From Desulfobacterales bacterium (GTDB lineage Bacteria > Desulfobacterota > Desulfobulbia > Desulfobulbales > JAGXFP01), in the NCBI GenBank assembly GCA_024637225.1, contig JAGXFP010000002.1, positions 1-55,340 of the forward strand: a stretch of DNA of 55,340 nt, written 5' to 3'. Both the position numbers and the translations under genes were made by a program. Shown here one piece after another: positions 16,528-25,000 of this stretch. Position 1 is the first letter of the stretch, and every line of letters starts with the position of its first letter. Under the pieces are notes generated by a model. That model had not been told where the DNA came from and made no database searches. It worked only from the letters and a program-made list of their open reading frames with translations.

Positions 16528-17676
16528 ATGACTGAGAAAAAGGTGATGATTGTAACCGGCGAGGCTTCCGGCGATATGCATGGCGCCAATCTGATCAAGG
16601 CGATGAGAGCCATTCAGCCTGATTTGACCGTCTTCGGCATGGGCGGCGATGCCTTGATCGAGCAAGGCATGGAGCCATTGTATGACGCGGCGAAGCTTTC
16701 CGTGGTAGGGCTTTCGGAGGTGTTCGGCCACTTGCACGATATTGTCGCCGCCCAACGCCTGCTCGGCCGAAAACTGCAAACCGCGCGCCCCGGAGTATTG
16801 ATTCTTATCGATCTGCCCGACTTTAACCTGATGCTGGCCGCCAAGGCCAAAAAACTTTCGATTCCGGTTTTTTATTATGTAAGCCCCCAGGTATGGGCCT
16901 GGCGCGGCGGCCGGGTAAAAAAGATCAAGCGCCTGGTTGACCGGATGGCGGTGATCATGCCCTTCGAAAGGGATTTCTACCGGAGCCGCGGTATGGAAGT
17001 GGATTTCGTCGGACATCCCCTTCTTGATGAAGTAAGGGTCTGCAAATCCCGGGAACAATTTCTGGCCGAACACGATATCCGTCCGGAAGGGCAGAGGATT
17101 GTCGGCATTCTGCCCGGCAGCCGCCGCCGGGAAGTATCGACCATGCTGCCGATTTTTATTGAGGCGGGCAGGCTGATGCGGGATAAACTGGGGCCGCTGA
17201 CCTTTCTGCTGCCGGTGGCGCCGAGTCTTACCGAAGGGGATCTGGCCGGTTGCGGGCTTGAAGAGAGCGGTCTCGATATCAGGTTGATCAGGGCCGAGCG
17301 CTACGATCTGATGGCCGCCTGCGACGCGGTGATGGCCGCTTCCGGCACAGTAACCCTGGAGTTGGCTATTCTGAATGTACCGATGGTCGTTTCCTACCGG
17401 GTTTCGCCCCTGACCTATTTTCTGGGCCGGAGATTTATCAAAGTCGCTTTCGCCTCGTTGATTAATCTGATTGCCGGTCGGAAGGTAGTTGCCGAATTGC
17501 TTCAGGAAGACGCCACCCCGGAAAATATAAGCGCCGAGTTAGCGAGGCTGCTTGGCGACCATCGGGTCGCGACAGTAATGAAGGAGGAGCTCGCCGGGGT
17601 GGTTGCTGGTCTCGGCAGTCCCGGCGCCTCCCGACGTGCCGCCGAATTGGCTTTGGGTCTAACCTCATGGGATTGA
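16528..17676 (+). CDS. lpxB: Lipid-A-disaccharide synthase
   Basis: Makes the beta-1,6 disaccharide of lipid A from UDP-2,3-diacylglucosamine and lipid X at the inner face of the cytoplasmic membrane (GT19 family). The 382-residue product is full length. It has the diagnostic GEASGD at 11-16, GMGGDALIEQGMEPLYD near 37-53, YVSPQVWAWRGGRVKKIKRLVDRMAVIMPFE near 117-147, VGHPLLDEV near 160, LPGSRRREV near 191, and the donor-site ASGTVTLELAILNVPMVVSYR near 272-292. There is no good Shine-Dalgarno before the ATG. It follows the Gfo/Idh gene by 350 nt of repeats, an unusual gap for an lpx operon. This gene is the strongest evidence for an LPS-bearing outer membrane. Confidence 0.97.
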   Translation: MTEKKVMIVTGEASGDMHGANLIKAMRAIQPDLTVFGMGGDALIEQGMEPLYDAAKLSVVGLSEVFGHLHDIVAAQRLLGRKLQTARPGVLILIDLPDFNLMLAAKAKKLSIPVFYYVSPQVWAWRGGRVKKIKRLVDRMAVIMPFERDFYRSRGMEVDFVGHPLLDEVRVCKSREQFLAEHDIRPEGQRIVGILPGSRRREVSTMLPIFIEAGRLMRDKLGPLTFLLPVAPSLTEGDLAGCGLEESGLDIRLIRAERYDLMAACDAVMAASGTVTLELAILNVPMVVSYRVSPLTYFLGRRFIKVAFASLINLIAGRKVVAELLQEDATPENISAELARLLGDHRVATVMKEELAGVVAGLGSPGASRRAAELALGLTSWD

Positions 17677-18106
17677 TTGGCCCGGTTCAGCGGGCTGTCT
17701 CTTGTGCGGAAAACTTATTGAGCTACATCTAATGATATTTCGCAAAAACTCTGGGACCAACTGGGTAAATCTAATAATATCGGTTGTTAAGGGGCAAGAC
17801 TTCTCGCAATGCGTTCGAAAATGACAGCTTTTTCCGACTTTTTGCGAGCTTGTCATCACCAGGATCATGCCTCCCCCGCATCTGATTTTTTCTCGAATGC
17901 TTACGGATTTCGGTGACTAATAGCTGTTTCCGAATTGTCTTTTGCAGTAATGATTATTAGGTTGTATAAATCTGAAGAACATGCAAAATATCCAGGGGAT
18001 GGCTGGGATTTATACCCTCTTCCGGGGTAAATAGTCATCCACCATGTAGCCTGCGGTCTTTTTGCTTAGCCATCAAATAAGGAAATTCGGAGAAAAAATA
18101 AAGACT
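17677..18106. other. 430-nt intergenic region with weak hairpin and repeat fragments
   Basis: A GCCCG / CGGGC hairpin at 17680-17695, followed by TGTCTCTTGTG, may weakly terminate lpxB. 17810-17860 contains fragments (ATGACAGCTTTTTCCGACTTTTTGCGAGCTTGTCATC) related to the GTCATTTC and TTTTTGCGA repeat motifs. 18063-18074 again has GCTTAGCCATC. No gene or riboswitch was recognised. Confidence 0.4.
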
Positions 18107-19357
18107 ATGAGAAAAATCAGCTGTTCTTTACTCCTCTTTTTTGTCGGCCTGGCAGTTGCCGCGGCGACCCAGGCTGCCCCGCCCGATTTTATGCTCAAGA
18201 AAATGGGCACGATCAATGGTCGGATTTATATTGACGGTCACCCCGCGCCCGATGCCCTGATCTCATTTTTCCTTAAGGATAAAGGTTTGCCTCCCATAGG
18301 CGACGGGTTGCGCCGGGTTCCGGAATTCCTTACCCGCACCGACAAGAAAGGCAAGTTTACGATCAAGGTGCTGGCCGGCAACTATTATGCCGGAGTGCTG
18401 CTGAGAAGACCCGGTGCGGCCCCCGGTCCCCCCCGGCAGGATGAGGAATATTATTTTGTCAAAGGGGCAAAGAGCGATCTCGGGGTGTTGATCGTTAAGG
18501 AGCAGGAAGTAATCGATCTGGGCCGGCTTGACGCGGAAGCCTCAGATTCGTTTAAGTCCCTGGAGAAATCCTTTATTGCCGAAGGGGTTGTTCGTGACAA
18601 GAACGGCAATCCCGTCAGGGGTGTGGTTGTCCTGGCTAAATCCCAGCTCAATATCCCCAGGCCCGAGTTCATCTCCGAGCGCACCGACGAAAACGGTTTC
18701 TACCGAATACAACTTCCCCCCGGGATGCCATTTTATCTGATGGCCCGCGAGACCGTGGCCGGGGCCCGGCCTACCCCCGGCAGCCATATTGGAACCTACG
18801 GGATTGAATCCGAGAGCGGTCTGGCGACTCCGTCTATATTCGGCGCCGGCAGTCCGCCGCCGGGAGTGGTTAGCGAAGGCAATGGCAGCAAGGCCCTGAC
18901 CGTCAGCGGTGGGGCCGGCGAAGTAAGCGGCAATGTCGATATCTTCATGTACACGGTACCTGATCCGGAAGGGATCCGGTCTTCCATCCAGGGGACCATA
19001 AATTCTCCCAAGTACGAGAAGGGCGCCGAACTCGAAAATATCACTTTTGCCCCGGCCCGTTACAAACTCGCGGAGAGTTCCTTCGCCGAATTGGACCACT
19101 GGCTTGCATTCCTGAATAACCGCGCCGAGATCAAAGTCGAGCTGCGGGGACACACCGATAGTCTCGGCAGTCCGGAATACAATAAGGAACTCTCCAGGAA
19201 AAGAGCCGGGGCGGTGGCCGCATATCTGGTCGGCAAGGGTATCGATCCAGAGCGCTTGCTAGTCAAGGGATTCGGCCCCGAGCAACCGATCGCGACCAAC
19301 GATACCATGGATGGACGGGAGCTTAACCGCAGAGTGGAGATAAAATTCGTCGATTGA
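18107..19357 (+). CDS. OmpA-family envelope protein with carboxypeptidase-regulatory-like domains
   Basis: Exported 416-residue protein that probably links the outer membrane or a surface assembly to peptidoglycan. The start at 18107 gives a clean signal peptide (MRKISCSLLLFFVGLAVAAATQA). Residues about 30-120 (GTINGRIYIDGHPAPDALISFF ...) and 165-230 (AEGVVRDKNGNPVRGVVV ... RTDENGFYRIQLPPG) are carboxypeptidase-regulatory (Ig-like beta-sandwich) domains. The C-terminal 110 residues are an OmpA/MotB domain with ENITFAPARYKLAESS and the diaminopimelate-binding LRGHTDSLGSPEYNKELSRKRA pattern. No transmembrane beta-barrel is evident. It opens a same-strand run of exported proteins that continues to 27.3 kb, including another regulatory-domain protein at 22.1 kb. 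Confidence 0.88.
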   Translation: MRKISCSLLLFFVGLAVAAATQAAPPDFMLKKMGTINGRIYIDGHPAPDALISFFLKDKGLPPIGDGLRRVPEFLTRTDKKGKFTIKVLAGNYYAGVLLRRPGAAPGPPRQDEEYYFVKGAKSDLGVLIVKEQEVIDLGRLDAEASDSFKSLEKSFIAEGVVRDKNGNPVRGVVVLAKSQLNIPRPEFISERTDENGFYRIQLPPGMPFYLMARETVAGARPTPGSHIGTYGIESESGLATPSIFGAGSPPPGVVSEGNGSKALTVSGGAGEVSGNVDIFMYTVPDPEGIRSSIQGTINSPKYEKGAELENITFAPARYKLAESSFAELDHWLAFLNNRAEIKVELRGHTDSLGSPEYNKELSRKRAGAVAAYLVGKGIDPERLLVKGFGPEQPIATNDTMDGRELNRRVEIKFVD

Positions 19358-19618
19358 TCGGTTATTAACTGGTCTTTGTCCGGGAAAGAGGGTTTTTGTC
19401 CAAGAATGAGAAGCAAGGATGTCGGAAAAGCGCAACTTACTTGGGTAGGTGAGCACTTTCCGACTCTGCAGCGACGAAGTTATCGGGCAAAAAGACATTG
19501 CTGGACAGGCACTAACTGGCTCAACTACTTCTCGTGCTTCCTGGCTGGTGGAAATCTTCCGGTCCAGAAAGAGTTATGCAAATTCTCCCCATTCATAAAA
19601 GAACTCTTCCCGAAATAG

Positions 19619-22120
19619 ATGACAAAAACTCTCTCGTCAATCATTTGCCTGTTGTTTCTCCTGCTCCTGTCGGGCCCGGCTTACGGGAAGGTGCTGGCTG
19701 AAGATGCCCAATGGCGGGGAGTGGTCGAACTTCGCGAGGACATCCTGATTCCGGCCGGGATTACCCTCACCATCGCCGCCGGCACCGTCGTCAAGATCCT
19801 GCCTTCGGAAACCACCCAGATCGATCCTGAATACCTCTCCCACCGAACCGAAATTCTGGTCCGCGGCAGCCTGCTGATCGACGGGACCGTCGAGCAGCCC
19901 GTGGTTTTATCCTCAAGTTCCGAAAAGAGTGAGGATTATTGGGCCGGCATAATCGTTGACGGCGGCAAGGTTACCCTCAGCCATGCCGATTTAAGCGGGG
20001 CCGAGACAGCCGTTACCGTGCTGGCGGGCAGGGGTGATCTGGATCACGTCGTTATCGCGAAAAATCGCTATGGCCTGGTGGTTCAGGGCGGGAATGCTGC
20101 AGTCGATCTTATCGACAGCTTAATCGAGAAAAACGATTATGGGGTCATGGTTCTGAATGGAGCAGGGTTCGCTGCCGACAAACTGAGCCGGATCAGGGAT
20201 AACAGCCGGAACGATCTGTTCAAGGCGGTTGCCTCCGGAGCCCGCCTCGCCGGATCAGGAGATCAAGCCGCCCAGCCACCCCTGACGGTGACTTACGGCG
20301 ACGAAGCCCTGCCGAACTACACGGTCTGGAAGGGCAGGGTGCTGATTGACGGGCAGCTGCGGCTTCCCGCTGAGAGTAGACTGGTCATTATGCCCGGCAC
20401 CATCGTCGAATTCACCCGAAAGGATACCAACCGTGACGGGATCGGTGAAAACGGTCTGCAGATCCAGGGCTTGATCGTCGCCAAGGGCACCCCGGAAAAC
20501 CAGATTGTCTTCCGTTCCGCCGAAAAATCGCCCCGGATGGGGGATTGGGACGCCATCAATATCCTGGGCAGCGACCTGGCCCAGAACATTATCGAATACT
20601 GCCGGATCGAGAATGCCTACCGGGGGCTGCACTTCCACTTTGCCAATGTGGCGGTCAATCACGCCGTTCTCCGTGATAATTACCGGGGCGCCCAGTTTCA
20701 GGAATCGCTGGTCTCGATCTCCAGCAGCCGCTTTTATGAAAACAAGAGCGGACTTCAGACCCGTGATTCGGAAGTGGTTTTCAATAAAAACGAAGTATTC
20801 GCTAATATAAACGGCGCCAATTTCTTCCGGCTTAATCTCAAGGCCGCCGGTAATGTTTTTGCCGACAATAACGGAGAAGGTTTGAGGATCAGGGAAGGCG
20901 CATCCCTGCTCGAGCGGAACCTGTTCGCCGGTAACCGGATGGGGCTTCTGGTTTCGGACGCCGTGTACGGCAGTTTCACCGGCAATGTGATGAGCGGCAA
21001 TCTTGAGTCGGGAATGCTGGTCAGAAACAGCGATCATATCGAGATTTCCGGCAACGCCATCCAGGCCAATTCCCGAAACGGCATCAGCATCATGGACAGC
21101 CGGGCCGCCATCAGGGGCAACCTGATCAATGCCAATGGGGAACGGGGCTTGGGGATCATCTCTTTCGACGGGGTGATTACCGATAACAATATTGTCGATA
21201 ACCGGCTCTATGCCATGGGACTGGAAGGGCCCGGCGATATCGATGCCACCGGGAACTGGTGGGGCGACGGCGATCTCGATAAAGAGATTTACGATGTCAA
21301 TGATGAGCCGGAGCTGGGCAGGGTCGTTTATGATGAAAGGAGGGCGGCGGCGCTGCCTTTTGCCTGGCCTCTGGCCCGGATCAAAAACGATTCCGTCTGG
21401 GCCGGGGAGATCCGGGTTGACGACCTGCTCACCGTTGATAAAGGGGCGACCCTGACCGCCAGGCCGGGCACGGTTGTCGGTTTTGCCGGGCCGCAATCCG
21501 GCCTGCTGGTCAACGGCGCCCTGAAGGCGTTGGGCAAGGCCGATCAAAGAATTGTCTTTACCGCGGCGTCCGGCGGCAAAGCATCGGACTGGCTCGGTAT
21601 CCAGTTGGAAAGGGCAGCCGGCAGCGTACTGCGCAACTGTGATTTCAGCTATGCCGACTACGGTCTCCATATCCATTTTGTCCCCATGGAGATCAGGGGC
21701 TGCCGTTTCCTGAATAATAATCTGGGGATCAGGTTCCGGAGCGGCCCCGTCAAGCTGAGCGGCTCGCTGTTCGCCGGCAACCGCATCGGAGTCCGCGCCT
21801 TTCGCGGCAATATGGAGATCTTCGAAAACGAGTTCCGTGATAACGAGATCGCGGTCTTTATTCGCGAGGGGGGCAGCGGGGTGAAGATCCAGCGCAATAA
21901 TTTCAGGAACAGTGAACGTTACCACCTGCGGCTTGGCGATTTCAACAAGGAGGATGTCGAGGCTCCCCATAACTGGTGGGGAAGCGCGAACCCGGGCGAG
22001 ATGATCTTCGACGGCCGCCGGGAGCCTTATATCGGTATGGTCGGCTTTGAACCGTTTCTTGACGCACCTCTGGAATTTAAAAACGATCTCTCCGCTCAAT
22101 CGAAGGGAGAAAGCCAATGA
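19619..22120 (+). CDS. Large exported right-handed beta-helix protein with three internal repeats
   Basis: 833-residue exported protein with N-terminal signal peptide (MTKTLSSIICLLFLLLLSGPAYG). It has three large units, each opening with a motif of the form VW.G.I.VD..L....GATLTI.PGTVV.F (near residues 31-60, 234-265 and 585-615), followed by right-handed parallel beta-helix rungs of the NosD/pectate-lyase type (repeated N.. NG and G...N.I. turns). Units two and three end in NWWGD and NWWGS, seen again as NWFG in the lipoprotein at 25.0 kb. No catalytic residues were recognised. Beta-helix proteins act as polysaccharide lyases, adhesins or scaffolds; which applies here is open. The stop overlaps the next start (ATGA), so translation is coupled. 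Confidence 0.87.
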   Translation: MTKTLSSIICLLFLLLLSGPAYGKVLAEDAQWRGVVELREDILIPAGITLTIAAGTVVKILPSETTQIDPEYLSHRTEILVRGSLLIDGTVEQPVVLSSSSEKSEDYWAGIIVDGGKVTLSHADLSGAETAVTVLAGRGDLDHVVIAKNRYGLVVQGGNAAVDLIDSLIEKNDYGVMVLNGAGFAADKLSRIRDNSRNDLFKAVASGARLAGSGDQAAQPPLTVTYGDEALPNYTVWKGRVLIDGQLRLPAESRLVIMPGTIVEFTRKDTNRDGIGENGLQIQGLIVAKGTPENQIVFRSAEKSPRMGDWDAINILGSDLAQNIIEYCRIENAYRGLHFHFANVAVNHAVLRDNYRGAQFQESLVSISSSRFYENKSGLQTRDSEVVFNKNEVFANINGANFFRLNLKAAGNVFADNNGEGLRIREGASLLERNLFAGNRMGLLVSDAVYGSFTGNVMSGNLESGMLVRNSDHIEISGNAIQANSRNGISIMDSRAAIRGNLINANGERGLGIISFDGVITDNNIVDNRLYAMGLEGPGDIDATGNWWGDGDLDKEIYDVNDEPELGRVVYDERRAAALPFAWPLARIKNDSVWAGEIRVDDLLTVDKGATLTARPGTVVGFAGPQSGLLVNGALKALGKADQRIVFTAASGGKASDWLGIQLERAAGSVLRNCDFSYADYGLHIHFVPMEIRGCRFLNNNLGIRFRSGPVKLSGSLFAGNRIGVRAFRGNMEIFENEFRDNEIAVFIREGGSGVKIQRNNFRNSERYHLRLGDFNKEDVEAPHNWWGSANPGEMIFDGRREPYIGMVGFEPFLDAPLEFKNDLSAQSKGESQ

Positions 22121-22818
22121 CCGCCAAGCGTCTGAGTGCGATATCATTGGCCGTGTTCCTCTTCCTCCTCGCCGGCGCGGCTGCGCTCCGGGCCGGCGAG
22201 AATTTTGTTTTCAGGGGCCGGATCGTCGATACCGCCAATGAACCGGTTAGTGGTGCGGAGGTTTATGTCTTCGACTCGGCCAACGTCAAGCGGCCCGCCG
22301 ATTTTATTTCAAACCGCACCGGCAATGATGGCTATTACCGGGTCGAACTGCCTGCCGGCCATTACCGGACCATGGCGATCAAGCGGATCAGCGCCGCGAA
22401 ATTCGGACCTCTGGGCAAGGACGATAAACATTCCGGGGATCCGTTCGAGATCGATTCCGCCGGGACGAAGGAGGTTATCAAGGATTTCACCGTGATGGAC
22501 CTCCGGGAAGCGGCCCGTGCCGCGCAAAAGCGCAGCGATTCCGTGGTCCGGATCAGCGGCCGGGTTGTAGACGATAGCGGCCGGCCCCTCGGGATGGCTT
22601 ACGGAATGGCCGATCCCCTCCGGAAGTTCAGCGGAATGCCCCATTATTTTTCGATATGGACCGAGGAGGACGGCAGCTACGTCCTTTTTCTGCCCAAGGG
22701 AAAACTTTTTATCGGCGCCGCCCGAGATTTTCCGCCGGAAAGAGCTTATATTGATTTGCAGGAAGTTGAATTCACGGAAGATACGGAAGGGGTTGACCTG
22801 ATTGTCCGAGGGGACTGA
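22117..22818 (+). CDS. Exported protein with two carboxypeptidase-regulatory-like domains
   Basis: 233-residue exported protein with a signal peptide (MTAKRLSAISLAVFLFLLAGAAALRAG). Two Ig-like carboxypeptidase-regulatory domains fill the rest: FRGRIVDTANEPVSGAEVYVFD ... TGNDGYYRVELPAGHYRTMA (about 30-90) and ISGRVVDDSGRPLGMAYGM ... TEEDGSYVLFLPKGKLFIGAAR (about 143-210). These match the arrangement in the OmpA-type protein at 18.1 kb, suggesting parts of one envelope assembly. It starts inside the stop codon of the beta-helix gene with GAAGGGAGAAAG upstream, a good Shine-Dalgarno. No enzymatic motif is present. Confidence 0.83.
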   Translation: MTAKRLSAISLAVFLFLLAGAAALRAGENFVFRGRIVDTANEPVSGAEVYVFDSANVKRPADFISNRTGNDGYYRVELPAGHYRTMAIKRISAAKFGPLGKDDKHSGDPFEIDSAGTKEVIKDFTVMDLREAARAAQKRSDSVVRISGRVVDDSGRPLGMAYGMADPLRKFSGMPHYFSIWTEEDGSYVLFLPKGKLFIGAARDFPPERAYIDLQEVEFTEDTEGVDLIVRGD

Positions 22819-22929
22819 TCCAGGGTTAGGGCAAGGGTGAGGAGAGGGGGAGATAGAGGCAGGCATGGAAACTTCCCTACTCCTCGCTTTTCACTGCAAG
22901 CCTTCCATACAATAATAATTGCGGAATTA

Positions 22930-23550
22930 GTGAACGTGACTAGCGAGGACGATAAACATACTCTGGAATCATGCCGGATCGGCATGGCAGGTCATTCCGA
23001 TGAAGAGCGGTTTTCCCTGGAAAATCTCGATCGCTTCGATAAGCTGGTGATCATCGCCGTGACCGTAATCGCCCTTGCCGGTTCGCTGCTTCTTTTCAGT
23101 TATACCGGTCAGGATCAATCGCTCCGCGGCGGCAATAGCCTTTCCCGGCGGGCGGTGGTGATTATCAGTCCCGAATTCGACAACAAGCTTAAAGTCGCCA
23201 AGACCCTTTTAAACGGCGGTAATCTCACCAAGGCCCGGGAGCTGATCAGCTCGATGATCGAGGATTATCCCTACGACGGCAGGCCCTATATGTTGCTGGG
23301 CGATATGTATGTCAGAAATCAGCAACCGGTTGCGGCCATGCTGGAATATCGCAAGGGAGTCGATCTCAACCCCGATTTTCTCGATAAAAAAGCGGCCCTC
23401 TTTCGGGGCAAACAGATCAAGAATATTCTCGAAGAGGCCCGTCTGGCGATTGGCGGAGATCTGGAAAAAAGATCGGAAGATCCGGAGTTTGAAGACCATC
23501 TGGAAATTTATTATTACATGCTGCGCCGGGTGGCGGGCAGTTGCGGGTAG
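22930..23550 (+). CDS. Membrane-anchored tetratricopeptide-repeat protein
   Basis: About 206 residues: a soluble N-terminal stretch, one membrane segment (KLVIIAVTVIALAGSLLLFSY), then a periplasmic part with TPR-like helices (LKVAKTLLNGGNLTKARELISSMIEDYPYDGRPYMLLGDMYVRNQQPVAAMLEYRKGVDLNPDFLD paraphrased in order: KTLLNGGNLTKARE, YPYDGRPYMLLGDMY, AAMLEYRKGVDLNP). TPR proteins serve as assembly scaffolds. The start is uncertain: the upstream sequence to 22837 is a repeat-derived purine tract, so a GTG at 22930 or 22936, or the ATG at 22984, is more likely; none has a strong Shine-Dalgarno. It lies 12 nt before yedE, so the two are probably co-transcribed. Confidence 0.75.
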   Translation: MNVTSEDDKHTLESCRIGMAGHSDEERFSLENLDRFDKLVIIAVTVIALAGSLLLFSYTGQDQSLRGGNSLSRRAVVIISPEFDNKLKVAKTLLNGGNLTKARELISSMIEDYPYDGRPYMLLGDMYVRNQQPVAAMLEYRKGVDLNPDFLDKKAALFRGKQIKNILEEARLAIGGDLEKRSEDPEFEDHLEIYYYMLRRVAGSCG

Positions 23551-23562
23551 GAGGGGCTGAAC

Positions 23563-24723
23563 ATGCATAAAGCTGAGTTGAGCAGCTCGTCTGCTCAAAC
23601 GAAACTTATGTCCTTGCGGTATAAAGGCTGGTTTATCCTAATGGGCGCGGTCCTCGGCGTTGGCGCCCTGATTCTTTCCTACTACGGCAATCCGGCTAAT
23701 ACCGGCCTGTGCGTCTCCTGTTTCATGGAGAATATCGCCGGGTCCATGGGCCTCCACGACAATATCCGCATGCAGTACCTGCGCCCGGAAATCATCGGTC
23801 TTGTCCTGGGCGCTTTTTTCATGGCCCTGGCCCGGCGCGAATTTGTCCCTTCCGGGGGCAGTTCGCCGCTTCTTCGTTTCGTGATTGGTTTTTTTCTGAT
23901 CGTCGGCTGCACTATCTTCATCGGCTGTCCGATCAAGATGGTCCTGCGCATAACCTCCGGCGATATCGGCGCCCTGGTCGGGCTGGCCGGACTGATCTCC
24001 GGGATCTATCTGGGCCTCGGCTTTATCGAAAACGGTTTCCGGCTCGGAATTCCGTCATCCCAGCCGAAATCGAACAGCCTGATAATCCCCCTGTTCATGC
24101 TGTTCCTGCTGGTTCTGATCTTCGTCGATCCCTCCTTTGTCTATAAAAGCACCAAGGGTTCCGGCGCCTTGCGGGCCCCGATTATGCTCTCCCTGGGGAT
24201 CGGCCTGCTGATCGGCGCCCTGGCCCAGTTTACCCGGTTCTGTATCACCGGCGGCATTGCCCGCATTTTTCTCTGGGGACCGCGCGAAGTGCTTAATTGC
24301 CCCCGTTCCACCGGCCTTTTGATCAGTCTCGGTTCCTTTTTTAGTTTCGCCCTGGTCGCAAGCCTCCTCACTGGACAGTTTAATTTCGGCCTCCATGGCC
24401 AGCCCAGTTCAAACGCCAGTTACGGCTGGGCTTTCCTGGGCATGATGATGGTCGGCCTCGGCTCGGTGCTGATCAGGGGCTGTCCCTTAAGGCAGCTGAT
24501 CGCCTCCGCCCAGGGTGATAACGATGCCGGCGCGGCGGTGCTCGGCATGCTGGTCGGCGCGGCCCTTGCCCAGAGCTGGGATCTGGCCGGAACCCCGGCC
24601 GGAACCCCGATCGGCGGCCAGATCGCCGTTCTGGCCGGGCTGGCCATCATGCTCGCGGTCGGGGTTCTCAATCGTCGCCGGGGATACGGAATTGCCCCCG
24701 AATATCAGGCCGGGCTCGATTGA
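23563..24723 (+). CDS. YedE-type (selenium/sulfur) membrane transport protein
   Basis: Polytopic inner-membrane protein of the YeeE/YedE family; this branch is linked to selenium metabolism, and YeeE homologues import thiosulfate. Residues near 45-60 (CVSCFMENIAGSMGLH), GCTIFIGCPIKM near 113-124, TRFCITGGIARIF near 224 and RGCPLRQLIASAQGDNDAG near 306 carry the conserved cysteines. About ten hydrophobic segments are visible. The ATG at 23563 has a strong Shine-Dalgarno (GGAGG, 8 nt upstream), so I start there; yet the first 15 codons are a reverse copy of the family-A intergenic repeat, and the ancestral start was probably the ATG at 23608. No yedF/sirA-like partner is adjacent. The substrate is inferred from family only. 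Confidence 0.85.
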   Translation: MHKAELSSSSAQTKLMSLRYKGWFILMGAVLGVGALILSYYGNPANTGLCVSCFMENIAGSMGLHDNIRMQYLRPEIIGLVLGAFFMALARREFVPSGGSSPLLRFVIGFFLIVGCTIFIGCPIKMVLRITSGDIGALVGLAGLISGIYLGLGFIENGFRLGIPSSQPKSNSLIIPLFMLFLLVLIFVDPSFVYKSTKGSGALRAPIMLSLGIGLLIGALAQFTRFCITGGIARIFLWGPREVLNCPRSTGLLISLGSFFSFALVASLLTGQFNFGLHGQPSSNASYGWAFLGMMMVGLGSVLIRGCPLRQLIASAQGDNDAGAAVLGMLVGAALAQSWDLAGTPAGTPIGGQIAVLAGLAIMLAVGVLNRRRGYGIAPEYQAGLD

Positions 24724-25000
24724 CCCGATTCCCCCTTCCGATTTATCCTTCCCGAAACCGCTTAACTTCGATGGGTTCACCACGGGATTTATGGAATGGG
24801 CCCGCTAAAGCTCAGCTGCAGTGGCCGGACAAAATGACACCGGGAGCTGGCGATTTTTTCTGAATTCTTCTATAAAGGGGCTTGCCTTTTTTCCCGAATT
24901 GGGAAATCTTAACCACTCACCTTGCGGACCCCCGCTGTTTCAAGGTTTTTCACTTACCAATGGGTCAAGTTTAATAATCAGTTGTTTCGAGAGCATAAGA

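Noticed and set aside
20255..22147. 630-codon open frame antisense to the beta-helix gene
   Set aside because: The plus-strand frame has signal peptide, repeats and coupled neighbours; the antisense frame is the shadow expected from GC-rich codon use and has no domain.
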